Of a stretch of 64,000 nucleotides of DNA, positions 34,465 through 42,676 are shown one piece after another. Every line of letters begins with the position of its first letter. Position 1 is the stretch's first letter. The DNA comes from Actinomadura madurae. GTDB lineage: Bacteria; Actinomycetota; Actinomycetes; Streptosporangiales; Streptosporangiaceae. Position numbers and translations under genes: made by a program. The stretch lies in assembly GCF_900115095.1 (NCBI RefSeq), contig NZ_FOVH01000002.1, forward strand, positions 124,001 to 188,000, read 5' to 3'. The notes beneath the pieces were generated by a model. It worked only from the letters and a program-made list of their open reading frames with translations. It had not been told where the DNA came from and did not search any database.

Positions 34465-35607
34465 CTACGCGGACTTGGTCTTGCGGGTGAAGATGTCGTT
34501 CATGTGCTCGGCGCCGTCGCGGATCTCGGGCTTGAGCTGGTGACGGTAGACGGTTTCGGTGATCTTGGTGCTGGAGTGGCCGACCAGGATGCTGATCTTC
34601 TCTATGGGCACATCGTGGTCACTCATGATGGACACGAACGTGTGTCGTAGTTCGCGGGGGCACCACTCGGCGGGGTTCAGGTCGGCCGCCTTGAGCAGCT
34701 TGCCGAACCGGTGGCGGACGTGTTGACGGGTGTAGGGGCGGCCGTCCTCGTGGCAGAAGACGAGGTCGTTGTCCTGGTACGCCTCGCCCGCCTTGAGCTT
34801 CTCGGCCGCCTGTCGCTTCTTGAGGGCGCGAAGAGCGTCCGCGCCCATATCGGCGATGCCGAGGCCACGTCGGCTCAGCGTCGTCTTGGTCTCGCCCTTG
34901 TGCCGGTCGGCGCGCAGGACGTAGACGGTCGCCTTGTCGAGATCGACGTCACTCCATTTGAGGGTGCGGAGTTCCTCCGTGCGGAGCCCTGAGACGACCG
35001 CCAGGACGACGTACGCGCCGAGTCGGTGTCTGGGCTTGCTCGCCTCTTCGAGTAACGCGTTCGCCTGTTCCAGGCTGAGCGAGCGCGACTTGCGGGCGGG
35101 CTTGCCGTCCGGGGTGTCGACCAGCTCGGCGACGTTCCGACCGATGCGGTCATGGCGTGCAGCCCTGCGGATCGACCTCTTGAGGACGTTGTGAACGATC
35201 CCGAGAGAGGACGACGTGAGGTGTGCGGCCCTGCCGTTGAGCCACTTCTCGACGTCGTCCGCTGTGAGTTCGTTGAGGCGCGTCCGTCCGATGAACGGGA
35301 TGAGCTGATGATCTGCCAGGGACCGGTAGACGTCGAAGGTTGAGGGTGCCTTGCCGGACATGGCGAACGCTGTGAGCCAGTCCTCTACTGCGTCGCGGAC
35401 GTAGTAGTTGCGGTCCGTCTTGACGCCCTTGTCCAGCTCTTCGACGGCTTCCTTGAGCTTGTTCTTGACCTCTGTCTTGGTGCGTCCCTTCCTCTTGAGT
35501 CGCTTGCGTTTGCCGTCCGGGCCGAACCCGAGCGAGAGTGCACCGGTGTACCCGTCGCCCTCCTCGTAGATTGACCCCTCGTACTTGCCGACCAGGATCT
35601 TTGCCAA
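34465..35607 (-). CDS. int: Tyrosine site-specific integrase
   Basis: The 380-residue recombinase has an N-terminal arm-binding and SAM-like core-binding region (residues 1-160) and a catalytic domain. Catalytic residues are Arg in SGLRTEEL, Arg in PRELRHTF (the usual His of HxxR is Arg), His in VGHSS and Tyr in TETVYRHQ. The start is chosen as TTG 35607 because AGGAGG lies 7 nt before it; GTG codons at 35640 and 35637 have no ribosome site. A tandem operator lies 47 bp upstream. It should catalyse integration and, with Xis, excision. Confidence 0.92.
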   Translation of the reverse strand: MAKILVGKYEGSIYEEGDGYTGALSLGFGPDGKRKRLKRKGRTKTEVKNKLKEAVEELDKGVKTDRNYYVRDAVEDWLTAFAMSGKAPSTFDVYRSLADHQLIPFIGRTRLNELTADDVEKWLNGRAAHLTSSSLGIVHNVLKRSIRRAARHDRIGRNVAELVDTPDGKPARKSRSLSLEQANALLEEASKPRHRLGAYVVLAVVSGLRTEELRTLKWSDVDLDKATVYVLRADRHKGETKTTLSRRGLGIADMGADALRALKKRQAAEKLKAGEAYQDNDLVFCHEDGRPYTRQHVRHRFGKLLKAADLNPAEWCPRELRHTFVSIMSDHDVPIEKISILVGHSSTKITETVYRHQLKPEIRDGAEHMNDIFTRKTKSA

Positions 35608-35642
35608 CGGATCCCTCCTCGTATCGATCGAGGTCACCACCG

Positions 35643-35673
35643 ACCATAACTCAAGACGTCCCTAGACGTCCCT
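35643..35673 (-). promoter_or_regulatory. Tandem 10-mer operator and -10 before int
   Basis: Read on the minus strand, AGGGACGTCT is repeated twice without gap (35673-35654), and a -10-like TATGGT follows at 35648-35643, 5 nt after the operator. The same 20 bp and spacing recur before the DUF5919 gene at 44027. Confidence 0.7.
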
Positions 35674-35726
35674 GGGTTGGGAGGTCCGTTTGCAGCCGAG
35701 GTGTCCGGACGGACCTCCCGCACACG

Positions 35727-35915
35727 TCAGTGCTTGGCCTCTTCAAGGGAGGGCTCTTCCAGGGAGGTGACGAACTCGGCGAGGTGCCGGTCTGTGATGC
35801 GGCGCAGCTTGCCGATTTTGATGCTGCGGAGTTGGCCGGTGCGGATCAGGAAGTAGACCTTGTCCCGTCCGATGTTGAGGATCTCGGCCACTTGTTCGAC
35901 GGTGTACGCCTGCAT
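35727..35915 (-). CDS. xis: Excisionase (MerR-like HTH)
   Basis: A 62-residue winged-helix protein of the HTH_17 type: YTVEQVAEILNIGRDKVYFLIRTGQL. ATG 35915 follows GAGGAGGTGG. It lies directly upstream of int on the same strand, the usual xis-int order. It should direct excision. Confidence 0.88.
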   Translation of the reverse strand: MQAYTVEQVAEILNIGRDKVYFLIRTGQLRSIKIGKLRRITDRHLAEFVTSLEEPSLEEAKH

Positions 35916-36004
35916 GGGACACCACCTCCTCTCACCCGGGGATCGTCCCGGGGTAGTGCGTGGGATGTGGGTTGGTGATCATCTCCTTGGCTACGGTGAG
36001 TGCT

Positions 36005-36079
36005 CGTCTCTGTCTCGTCTCGTGGACGTCTCCACGGCCCTTACGTGCAGACGCGTACGCGAGACGAGACGCTGAGACG
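36005..36079. repeat. Clustered CGTCTC repeats; candidate transfer site (clt)
   Basis: CGTCTC occurs at 36005, 36016 and 36027, and its complement GAGACG at 36061, 36066 and 36074. The two sets form an 11-bp perfect inverted repeat (36012-36022 with 36060-36070), and GTGGA/TCCAC pair at 36022-36035. In Streptomyces elements the TraB-binding site clt consists of short repeats, in some cases just downstream of traB, as here. It could instead be a regulator site for xis. Confidence 0.45.
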
Positions 36080-36080
36080 A

Positions 36081-37871
36081 CTACCGGGTGTGATCGGGCG
36101 CCTTGTAGCGGCCTCGTCCGACCTGGACGGCGCGGCCGGTCTTCACCAGCTCGGCGAGGCGCCGGTAGAGGGTGGGACGGCTCAGTTGCGTGATCATCAG
36201 AAGGTGTGCGATCGGAAGCCCTTCGTCCGGCGCGCCGTCCAGAGCTTCCCTCAGTGCCGTCTCGGCGCGGTCTTCACGGGACGGCGCTACCGGCACGGAC
36301 GGCTCTGAGACGGGCGCCACGCGCGCCTCGTCCAGGGCACGCCGAGAGACCTCGTCCAGGGCCGGACGAGTGGCAGCGTGCCGCTCTGCTGCCTCTGCCA
36401 CGGTGGCATCTGTGAGCAGGTAGGCGCGGCCACGTCGTGGTGTGTCGTGTTCGGGTGCAGAGAGCAGGAACTTGCCGGGCGCGTTGAGGGTGTGAGCGTG
36501 CCATCCGGCGTTGAGCATCCCTTGCCCAAGGATGAGATCGACGTCTTTGCGTTCCCGGACGCGGAAGCTCACGCGAGCGTCCATCTGAGAGCGGACGGCG
36601 CCCTTGCCCATGGCCTTCTGCGTGGGCCGTTGAGTGGCCGCGATCAGGGTCACGGCGACGGCACGCCCCCGCCGCGCGATCGAGTCCGTGTCGCCGGCTG
36701 CGTCGGGAGCGTCATCGGCGAGTTCGGCGTACTCGTCCACGACGATGACGAGTGCAGGGAACTCCGGTGTCGGATCCCATACGCGGCGTCCGTTGGCCGT
36801 GAGCCATTCGGCACGCGCCTCAAGAACGGTGACGGCATCGCGCAGCATGGCGCGGGCTTGCTCGGGGGTGGTGGCGAGGCGATCGATGCAGGACGCCCAC
36901 GGCTGGAGTTCCATCCCGCGCTTGAGGTCGATAGCCCAGATGACCACGTCTCGGCACGCGCTGAGGTTCCCCATGAGGACGTTGATTCCGCCGCTCTTGC
37001 CCGAACCGGCCACGCCCCCGAAGAGGCCGTGACGACGCAGCAGCAGAACACGCGCACTGGTCGCGTCCTCGAACGGGCCCAGGTCGATCGGTTCGGTAAT
37101 GGACGAGACAGACGGCCCCGGCCACGGGATCGCATCGGCATGCGGGTCGGAGTCCAGTACCCGCAATTCGAACCGGTTGGCTTTGTCGTCGCGCGTCGAA
37201 GCAACGCGCACAGCGCCCCGGAACGTCCCAAGTGCGGACTCGATCGCTGGAATCCTCGCCGTGACGTCCTGGATCGTCTGGCCGCGTGCCAGGGCGAATC
37301 GTGCGCGCCATCCCCACACGTCCACCACCGCGGATTGCGCGCGTGATCCGGCGAGGCCGACGTTTTTCGCGATGTCCGGCCACGCGGCTATCTGCCGATC
37401 GACACGCACCTTGGCGCGCCGTCTCCGATGCGCCCACCACGGCAAGGCGAGCACAAACCCGCCGCCGGTGAGCAGCACAGGCAGCGGCCGGAAGGTGACG
37501 CCCAGCGCGGTAGCGGCCGAGAGCCACCCACCGCCACCCATGGCGACGACGGCGGCATACGCGCGCTCGATCCGCAGAGCAAGCCCGACGTGCCCTCCGA
37601 ACACGGCGAGAGCCCACGCGGCTACCGTGGCGAGCGCCAACAGCCACGGCCACCATTCGGGATTCGTGATGTGCGTGACCGCGCCCCCAAGGGCGAGCGT
37701 GGCCACCAGGTAGACCGGTGCCAACTCGGACCGGTATCGCCACATGGCCCGCGCCAGGAGCACGCCGGCGACGTCCGGGAACGGCCCCTCACTGTCGATG
37801 ATCACCATGGGCTGAAGCCCGTTGCGGCGCATCTTGTGGGCGTGGCGCCGCATCTGACGCGTCCGGCTCAT
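36081..37871 (-). CDS. traB: FtsK/SpoIIIE-like conjugative DNA translocase (TraB/TraSA)
   Basis: The 596-residue protein has an N-terminal region with about three membrane segments (residues 50-150), an FtsK ATPase with Walker A GVAGSGKSG near residue 290 and Walker B ALVIVVDEYAEL near residue 390, and a C-terminal winged helix (LPIAHLLMITQLSRPTLYRRLAEL). Such proteins alone move double-stranded DNA between mycelia. ATG 37871 overlaps the stop of the upstream gene by ATGA, which fixes the start. The possible clt lies just past its 3' end. Confidence 0.9.
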   Translation of the reverse strand: MSRTRQMRRHAHKMRRNGLQPMVIIDSEGPFPDVAGVLLARAMWRYRSELAPVYLVATLALGGAVTHITNPEWWPWLLALATVAAWALAVFGGHVGLALRIERAYAAVVAMGGGGWLSAATALGVTFRPLPVLLTGGGFVLALPWWAHRRRRAKVRVDRQIAAWPDIAKNVGLAGSRAQSAVVDVWGWRARFALARGQTIQDVTARIPAIESALGTFRGAVRVASTRDDKANRFELRVLDSDPHADAIPWPGPSVSSITEPIDLGPFEDATSARVLLLRRHGLFGGVAGSGKSGGINVLMGNLSACRDVVIWAIDLKRGMELQPWASCIDRLATTPEQARAMLRDAVTVLEARAEWLTANGRRVWDPTPEFPALVIVVDEYAELADDAPDAAGDTDSIARRGRAVAVTLIAATQRPTQKAMGKGAVRSQMDARVSFRVRERKDVDLILGQGMLNAGWHAHTLNAPGKFLLSAPEHDTPRRGRAYLLTDATVAEAAERHAATRPALDEVSRRALDEARVAPVSEPSVPVAPSREDRAETALREALDGAPDEGLPIAHLLMITQLSRPTLYRRLAELVKTGRAVQVGRGRYKAPDHTR

Positions 37872-38212
37872 GAGCGCCCCCACAAGTCCGGAGGAAGGTG
37901 CCCTTGCGCGCGAAGCTCGTCGCGCAGGTAGTACAGGGGATCGGGTTCGGCGTCACGGTCGGCCTTGAGGGTGGCGCGTCCAGCGGCCACCAGGTTCGCG
38001 CGGTCACGCCGCAGTCTCGACAGTGCGGCGGCAAGCCGACCGATTTCGGAGACGAGGGCGGGAACGTCGGCGAGCGCGGCGTACAGGCGAAGCCACAGGT
38101 CCTCTATGGACGGCATCGCAGCGGACAGATTCGAGACGATTTCACGCGCGGCGAGGTTGCGCGTACGGACCTCCTGAACGTTGACCTTGGCATGGGGCGG
38201 CGTATCGGGCAC
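37868..38212 (-). CDS. Small helical protein upstream of traB
   Basis: The protein has 114 residues. GTG at 38212 was chosen because GGGAGGG lies 8 nt upstream; an ATG at 38242 overlaps the ribosome site. The product is helical and charged (LWLRLYAALADVPALVSEIGRLAAALSRLRRDRANLVAAG) with a possible coiled coil. No family is recognised. Coupling to traB suggests a transfer or spread role. Confidence 0.6.
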   Translation of the reverse strand: MPDTPPHAKVNVQEVRTRNLAAREIVSNLSAAMPSIEDLWLRLYAALADVPALVSEIGRLAAALSRLRRDRANLVAAGRATLKADRDAEPDPLYYLRDELRAQGHLPPDLWGRS

Positions 38213-38241
38213 GAGGGCATCCCTCCCTTCGGTCGGGGCCA

Positions 38242-38430
38242 TCACTCCTGAGAAAGGGACTGGACGAGAACCGACACCAGTCGACGGATCTCCGGCGCGG
38301 CACTGGTAGCGGCGAGGAAGAACCCGAACAGCAGACACACCGCGATGTGCCAGCCACGCAGCCCCATGTACCGCCACGCGACCCACACCACCGCGCCGAG
38401 GATCACGACCAGGGGAACCGAGACGTTCAC
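38242..38430 (-). CDS. Small membrane protein, 62 residues
   Basis: Starts at GTG 38430 behind AAGGGGGGTGAG. It has two hydrophobic segments (VPLVVILGAVVWVAWRYM and IAVCLLFGFFLAATSAA). Similar short membrane proteins accompany traB in AICEs and may help plasmid spread; this is position-based inference. Confidence 0.6.
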   Translation of the reverse strand: MNVSVPLVVILGAVVWVAWRYMGLRGWHIAVCLLFGFFLAATSAAPEIRRLVSVLVQSLSQE

Positions 38431-38444
38431 AGCCTCACCCCCCT

Positions 38445-38585
38445 TCACAGCCACAGGTCGGGGTAGCGCGAACCGCGCCCGCGCCGGAGCCACCGGGCGC
38501 GGGCGCGGCACTTGCGGCACCGCCGGTTACCGGGCTCCACACGCGCGCCGCACACGCACGCGTGGCCGGTGATGACGCGAGGCAT
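38445..38585 (-). CDS. Small zinc-ribbon protein, 46 residues
   Basis: A short frame from ATG 38585, with GTGAGG 9 nt upstream, to a TGA at 38445, just before the next gene's ribosome site. It contains CVCG and CRKC, which could hold one zinc, and is very Arg-rich in its second half. The tight packing between two genes on the same strand supports it as real. The function is unknown. Confidence 0.6.
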   Translation of the reverse strand: MPRVITGHACVCGARVEPGNRRCRKCRARARWLRRGRGSRYPDLWL

Positions 38586-38596
38586 GTGCCGCATCC

Positions 38597-38806
38597 TCAC
38601 CGCCCCGCCGGAACGCGCTCGGGGAGGTCGTCACCCGTCCGCGTGCTGAGCAGCCGACGGGAGGCCGCACCAGTGCGGGACGCCTCGGCACGCCCCCGCA
38701 TCACCCGGCGCTCTTCGGCGTGGATGCCGATGACGAGCATGGCGAAGATGCCGCAGGTGGAACCGGCGAGGAAGACGGCGATGATCGATGCCAGGACGAG
38801 GATCAT
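38597..38806 (-). CDS. Small membrane protein, 69 residues
   Basis: ATG 38806 lies 9 nt after GAGGAG. One membrane helix (MILVLASIIAVFLAGSTCGIFAMLVIGI is its span) is followed by a basic cytoplasmic tail with an EERR start. It is first in the leftward traB operon. The function is unknown; a role in transfer is inferred from position. Confidence 0.6.
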   Translation of the reverse strand: MILVLASIIAVFLAGSTCGIFAMLVIGIHAEERRVMRGRAEASRTGAASRRLLSTRTGDDLPERVPAGR

Positions 38807-38887
38807 GTGCGATCACTCCTCTCGTAAACCCGTATCCGGCGGGGGGCGGTTTCGGGCGGTCGGTGGCTTACGAGAAAGAGAATGCGC

Positions 38888-38915
38888 TTGACCTGGGGGA
38901 CGAGATCACTACATG
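38888..38915 (+). promoter_or_regulatory. Possible promoter for the DUF5919-Nudix operon
   Basis: TTGACC (38888-38893) and TACATG (38910-38915) have a 16-bp spacer, about 70 bp before ATG 38986. An 8-bp inverted repeat (TCTCGTAA at 38821, TTACGAGA at 38869) lies just upstream, and GACGTCC-containing sequence follows at 38931-38968, possibly a diverged operator. Confidence 0.4.
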
Positions 38916-38985
38916 ACTGGACGTGTTCATGACGTCCTCATAGGGTTGACCGCGTCCCAGGACGTCCCGGATCTCGGACGGGTGC

Positions 38986-39729
38986 ATGCCGAACGAACGT
39001 CTACGCGCAGCCCTGCTAGAGCAGGGGCTGACTATCGCCACGCTCGCCGAAGCGATCGACGTGGACCCCAAAACGGTAGAACGGTGGATCACCAAAGACC
39101 GCACGCCCTACCGGCGGCACCGCTACGCAGTGGCTTCACGCCTGGGAGTAGATGAGACGTTCCTTTGGCCGGACGCCCTCTCCAATGAGCAAGTCACGGC
39201 AGCGTCCAGCAGCGAACTGGTGACGATCTACCCGCACCGCACGTCCGTTCCAAGGGACGCATGGGGACGTCTCTTCGCTACAGCCAAGGAAGAGATCGGC
39301 GTACTGGTCTACTCCGGCCTGTTCCTCTCCGAAGACGCAAGCATTCACCGCACGTTCGCCGAGAAAGCGAGGGCCGGTGTGCGCGTCCGCATTCTCCTAG
39401 GCGACCCTGATAGCCCACAAGTAGCCGAACGTGGCACAGACGAGGGCGTAGACGACGCCATGGCCGCAAAGATCCGCAACGCCCTCGTTCTCTACAAGAA
39501 CCTACGCAAACGAGACGGCATAGAGTTCCGCCTTCACCGCACGGTCCTCTACAACTCCATCTACCGCGCCGATGACCAGCTGCTCGTCAACACCCACGTC
39601 TACGGCATCACAGCCGCACACGCCCCCGTCTGGCACCTGCGCCGCATAGCCGGCGGAGATTTGGTCAACACCTACCTAGAGAGCTTCGAACGCGTCTGGG
39701 AAGCCGCCACACCCATACCGGGGGACTGA
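38986..39729 (+). CDS. HTH regulator with DUF5919 sensor domain, copy 1
   Basis: The 247-residue protein has an XRE-like HTH at residues 5-60 (TIATLAEAIDVDPKTVERWI) and a DUF5919 domain from about residue 80. The latter looks like a degenerate phospholipase-D fold (VRVRILLGDPDS, FRLHRTVLYNSIYRADD) without the catalytic HxK. Phospholipid or nucleotide sensing is possible but unproven. It is about half identical, by eye, to the protein at 44027. The Nudix gene follows after 2 bp. Confidence 0.78.
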   Translation: MPNERLRAALLEQGLTIATLAEAIDVDPKTVERWITKDRTPYRRHRYAVASRLGVDETFLWPDALSNEQVTAASSSELVTIYPHRTSVPRDAWGRLFATAKEEIGVLVYSGLFLSEDASIHRTFAEKARAGVRVRILLGDPDSPQVAERGTDEGVDDAMAAKIRNALVLYKNLRKRDGIEFRLHRTVLYNSIYRADDQLLVNTHVYGITAAHAPVWHLRRIAGGDLVNTYLESFERVWEAATPIPGD

Positions 39730-39731
39730 CC

Positions 39732-40214
39732 ATGGGCCGCAGAATCGACTACTACGACGACCCCAACGCACCAAAGGCCAACAGTCTCGTCCCGTCCGTC
39801 AACGTCGTCGTCGAGAACGACAAGGGCGAGATTCTAATGATCCGCCGCACCGACAACGACAACTGGGCTCTCCCAGGTGGCGCGATCGACCTAGGCGAGT
39901 CCGTAACCCAAGCCGCCATACGTGAAACCAAAGAAGAAACCGGCATAGACGTAGAGATAACCGGTTTGCTAGGCATCTACAGTGACCCCAAACACGTAAT
40001 CCACTACACCAGCAACAACGAAGTCCGCCAAGAGTTCTCAATACTCCTAACAGCGAGCCCTAAGAGCAAAGAATTGCGCAGTAGTGACGAGTCGCGAGAA
40101 GTTCTGTGGATATCCCCTGGTGAAGGCATGGAGAGGGCGATGGACCGTTCAATGCGCTTGCGCATTGAACATTACTTGCGGCGGCCAGGATCACCTATAC
40201 TCGCAGGCGAGTAG
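39732..40214 (+). CDS. Nudix hydrolase, Pif-like
   Basis: The 160-residue protein contains a complete Nudix box from GAIDLGES to RETKEETGI (residues 50-72), matching GX5EX7REUXEEXGU, so it is probably active on a nucleoside diphosphate derivative. In the element pSAM2 a Nudix-motif protein, Pif, blocks redundant transfer between cells that already carry the element; this gene could do the same. Codon use becomes AT-richer along the gene. Confidence 0.8.
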   Translation: MGRRIDYYDDPNAPKANSLVPSVNVVVENDKGEILMIRRTDNDNWALPGGAIDLGESVTQAAIRETKEETGIDVEITGLLGIYSDPKHVIHYTSNNEVRQEFSILLTASPKSKELRSSDESREVLWISPGEGMERAMDRSMRLRIEHYLRRPGSPILAGE

Positions 40215-40220
40215 GGGACG

Positions 40221-41675
40221 TTAGGTCCACGATACTGGAAAACGGACAGCGCGCACGAGTTCATCGCCAAAGAAGGCGCGTGCGTTCATGTCAGTAAACT
40301 CTCGCGCTGGTAGGTGATCCAGACCGAGTGGGGCGGTGGAGTGAACTACCTCATCGAAAGCTGCTGATACTGCGGAACCAATGAGTAAGATAGTAGCTTC
40401 GCTATCGTTTACTCTTTCCGCTGGCCATTGATATCCGCCCTGTATCACTCGTAGAGGCGGAAACATCCACCAAGCATCCTGATCAGGGTCGACGTAGCGA
40501 AGTGCATCGGAACCTATAAAGTTCACGCCAAAGTGCGAAAGTCTGTGCGGTTCGACTTCTCGGTCCATAAATAGTTTTGACGAATAGAGGAGCGTTAGAC
40601 TTGGAATGCGCTCCGAGTAATGTAGGGGAGTGTTGGCGCATTCGCGAATTGAATTGAGCTTCGAAATATCGGACATTATGCGTCCCATTCGAAGGCTTGT
40701 GCGCGCCTCCAACTCCCTGTGCAGCAGATGCAATAGGGCGGGCGAGGGCCATGAAACTATTTCTTCTACTCCCCACGCCGAAAGTGCTCGGGCAGCCTCT
40801 GCGAATCGAAGTGGAGGGTACATTTCTTGCCAAGAAGTAATCGACTCCCTCGAATGCAGTCCTGGAATTGCTGGATTGATGGCGAAATCAATCAGAGACA
40901 GGATGGTAATCGGATCTAGTTCGCGCCCCGCGATTCGTTCTGCGAACCTATAAGGGAGACCATAATCGCCGTCAAAGACATGACCCAGCATTTTTCTTAG
41001 GCTTGAGTCGGCCGCTTTATTGAGCGTTCCAACCTCCTGGAAAAGTTCATCAAGAACTGCTGCACACTCGAATAGAAGGCGCGTGCTAAGGATGCCTTCT
41101 CCGCTTTCGACCAACCCTACTTTGTCGCTAAACGTGACCTCGCCCTGGCTGCCCTGTGGTTTGGTAAGCATCTCAAGGCCGCTGCTTTGGTGCCAGGTGA
41201 TGTTTAGTGCCGCTTCCACCGCCTCTGTTGCAGGCCACAATTTAACCGCTGAGGATATATACTCCTGGTCAAGGAAAAGGTGATAGGCGTAGTGCAGATC
41301 AAGCCAATCTTGCCGCCTGCGACTTAGCGTATCACCCAAGCGATTGTTAGGCGTATTCTCCCGATAATCAAACAATGGTTGGCTGTTTGCTCTGTCGCGA
41401 CTAAATTTAGCTATATCACTGACCGTCATGTCGTTAATGGTGTACGACGCAAGCTGGTCACGAGTGCGTCGCAGAAGCATGAGGAGAACGCCGAACGTAG
41501 AACCATGAAAGCGGACCCAATGGCTGCTTTCGTGAAGGTAACGCATGTTCCAGGCTGCAGCAGTGGTTACCAGATCATTTGCATTAGAATTTGCGTTTTC
41601 CAAGAAGAGCATCTGGCTTCGGAGGTTGAGTTCAGCACCTGCTGAACTGCAAAGGCAAGGATTGCTCGCGTGCAT
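40221..41675 (-). CDS. Uncharacterised protein with HExxH motif (possible zinc peptidase)
   Basis: The 484-residue protein is not recognised as a known family. Near residue 50 it has YLHESSHWVRFHG, an HExxH zinc-peptidase motif followed by another His; no third ligand is certain. There is no signal peptide or clear membrane helix. The DNA is visibly AT-richer than the chromosome, so it was acquired. It lies 9 bp after a small gene on the same strand, suggesting a two-gene module. It could be an effector in defence or element stability, or a structural His cluster without activity. Confidence 0.55.
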   Translation of the reverse strand: MHASNPCLCSSAGAELNLRSQMLFLENANSNANDLVTTAAAWNMRYLHESSHWVRFHGSTFGVLLMLLRRTRDQLASYTINDMTVSDIAKFSRDRANSQPLFDYRENTPNNRLGDTLSRRRQDWLDLHYAYHLFLDQEYISSAVKLWPATEAVEAALNITWHQSSGLEMLTKPQGSQGEVTFSDKVGLVESGEGILSTRLLFECAAVLDELFQEVGTLNKAADSSLRKMLGHVFDGDYGLPYRFAERIAGRELDPITILSLIDFAINPAIPGLHSRESITSWQEMYPPLRFAEAARALSAWGVEEIVSWPSPALLHLLHRELEARTSLRMGRIMSDISKLNSIRECANTPLHYSERIPSLTLLYSSKLFMDREVEPHRLSHFGVNFIGSDALRYVDPDQDAWWMFPPLRVIQGGYQWPAERVNDSEATILLIGSAVSAAFDEVVHSTAPLGLDHLPAREFTDMNARAFFGDELVRAVRFPVSWT

Positions 41676-41684
41676 GGCTCCTGC

Positions 41685-41990
41685 CTATTCCTCACTTGCC
41701 TCGGATGAATTTGAGTCGTCTGAGGTTTCCTCGACCTCAATGACTTCGCCACGGTCACGGGCGCGGGCCACGCGATGACGCAGAGCGTCGTACAAGCCAT
41801 TTGTCGCTAGGCCAGTCACTATCGAGATGGTTATCTCTGCCCAATGGCCGTACCGAAAGGAGCCGGTGCTGCCACCGCGGATCTCGTTAATCTCGGCTGT
41901 GCAGTACTCTGCGAGCGCGGGATCCGCTGCAATCTCTTCAGCAAGGACCTGAAGGTTGGCTTTTTCTCCGCGGAGCAGCAGGATGTCCAT
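41685..41990 (-). CDS. Small partner of the HExxH protein, 101 residues
   Basis: Starts at ATG 41990; a TTG at 42008 is the alternative. It has an N-terminal alpha/beta part, a hydrophobic helix (WAEITISIVTGLATNGLYDAL), a basic stretch and a very acidic tail (EVEETSDDSNSSEASEE). The order of helix then short strand resembles, loosely and by eye only, small constant components paired with variable effectors in actinobacterial conflict systems. It is placed 9 bp before the HExxH gene. Confidence 0.5.
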   Translation of the reverse strand: MDILLLRGEKANLQVLAEEIAADPALAEYCTAEINEIRGGSTGSFRYGHWAEITISIVTGLATNGLYDALRHRVARARDRGEVIEVEETSDDSNSSEASEE

Positions 41991-42060
41991 GCGGTTAAGA
42001 CTACCCAACCCGTCCGCAGGTTCCCCAGAGGTCTAGCGACTCGTGAGGGGAGCGTTAACG

Positions 42061-42627
42061 TTAGAGAGTAACCCCGACAGAACGGACACTGTGTTGGACG
42101 CTCTGTACAGCAGCCCTGAGCTGCGGCTCCGCTAGCCAGATGCAACGAGTGACCAGATGGTTTGGGCCATAACGTTCGCGGATCTCATTCAGCCGCTCAA
42201 GGACAGGCACTGGTTCCCCCTGTGGTGTGGTGGTCATGTCACAGTAGGTCAGCGGCTGGTTCAGCTCCGGCGGCTCGGCTCCAAACTCACTCGTCAACTC
42301 GGTTGCAAGCTCGCGTTCTCTGGCTTCTATGAGCGCACAGGAATGGTGAGCTACCAGGCGACATAGGTGGTCATCGGCGTGGTGGGCGTCGCGGAGGTAG
42401 CGGGCGCCATCTAGGGGGTGGAAGCCGGTGTCTACGAGGTCCGGGGCGTAGCCGACGTCGTGGAGCCAGGCGGCGGCTTCGAGGAGATTGGCCTCGTTAC
42501 CGAGGAACGGGGCGAGGGTGCGGGCTTGGCGGGCTACGCCTTGGGTGTGTGCCCAGCGGCGGGGGAGTGGGGTCTCTAGGTGCTTGCGTGCGAGGTCGCG
42601 TGCCCATGCTGCCGTGTTCTGCTTCAT
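42061..42627 (-). CDS. HD-domain phosphohydrolase
   Basis: The 188-residue protein has metal-binding His in RWAHTQGVARQA, HD in WLHDVGYAPD near residue 55, and a further His in VAHHSC. HD proteins hydrolyse phosphate esters, often nucleotides. ATG 42627 was chosen since the upstream extension overlaps the GntR gene. HD genes of this kind often sit next to the regulator in AICEs. The substrate is unknown. Confidence 0.78.
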   Translation of the reverse strand: MKQNTAAWARDLARKHLETPLPRRWAHTQGVARQARTLAPFLGNEANLLEAAAWLHDVGYAPDLVDTGFHPLDGARYLRDAHHADDHLCRLVAHHSCALIEARERELATELTSEFGAEPPELNQPLTYCDMTTTPQGEPVPVLERLNEIRERYGPNHLVTRCIWLAEPQLRAAVQSVQHSVRSVGVTL

Positions 42628-42676
42628 GGGGTCGACGCTATGAGGACTGGGCTGGACGTCCACGGGCGTGCAGACT

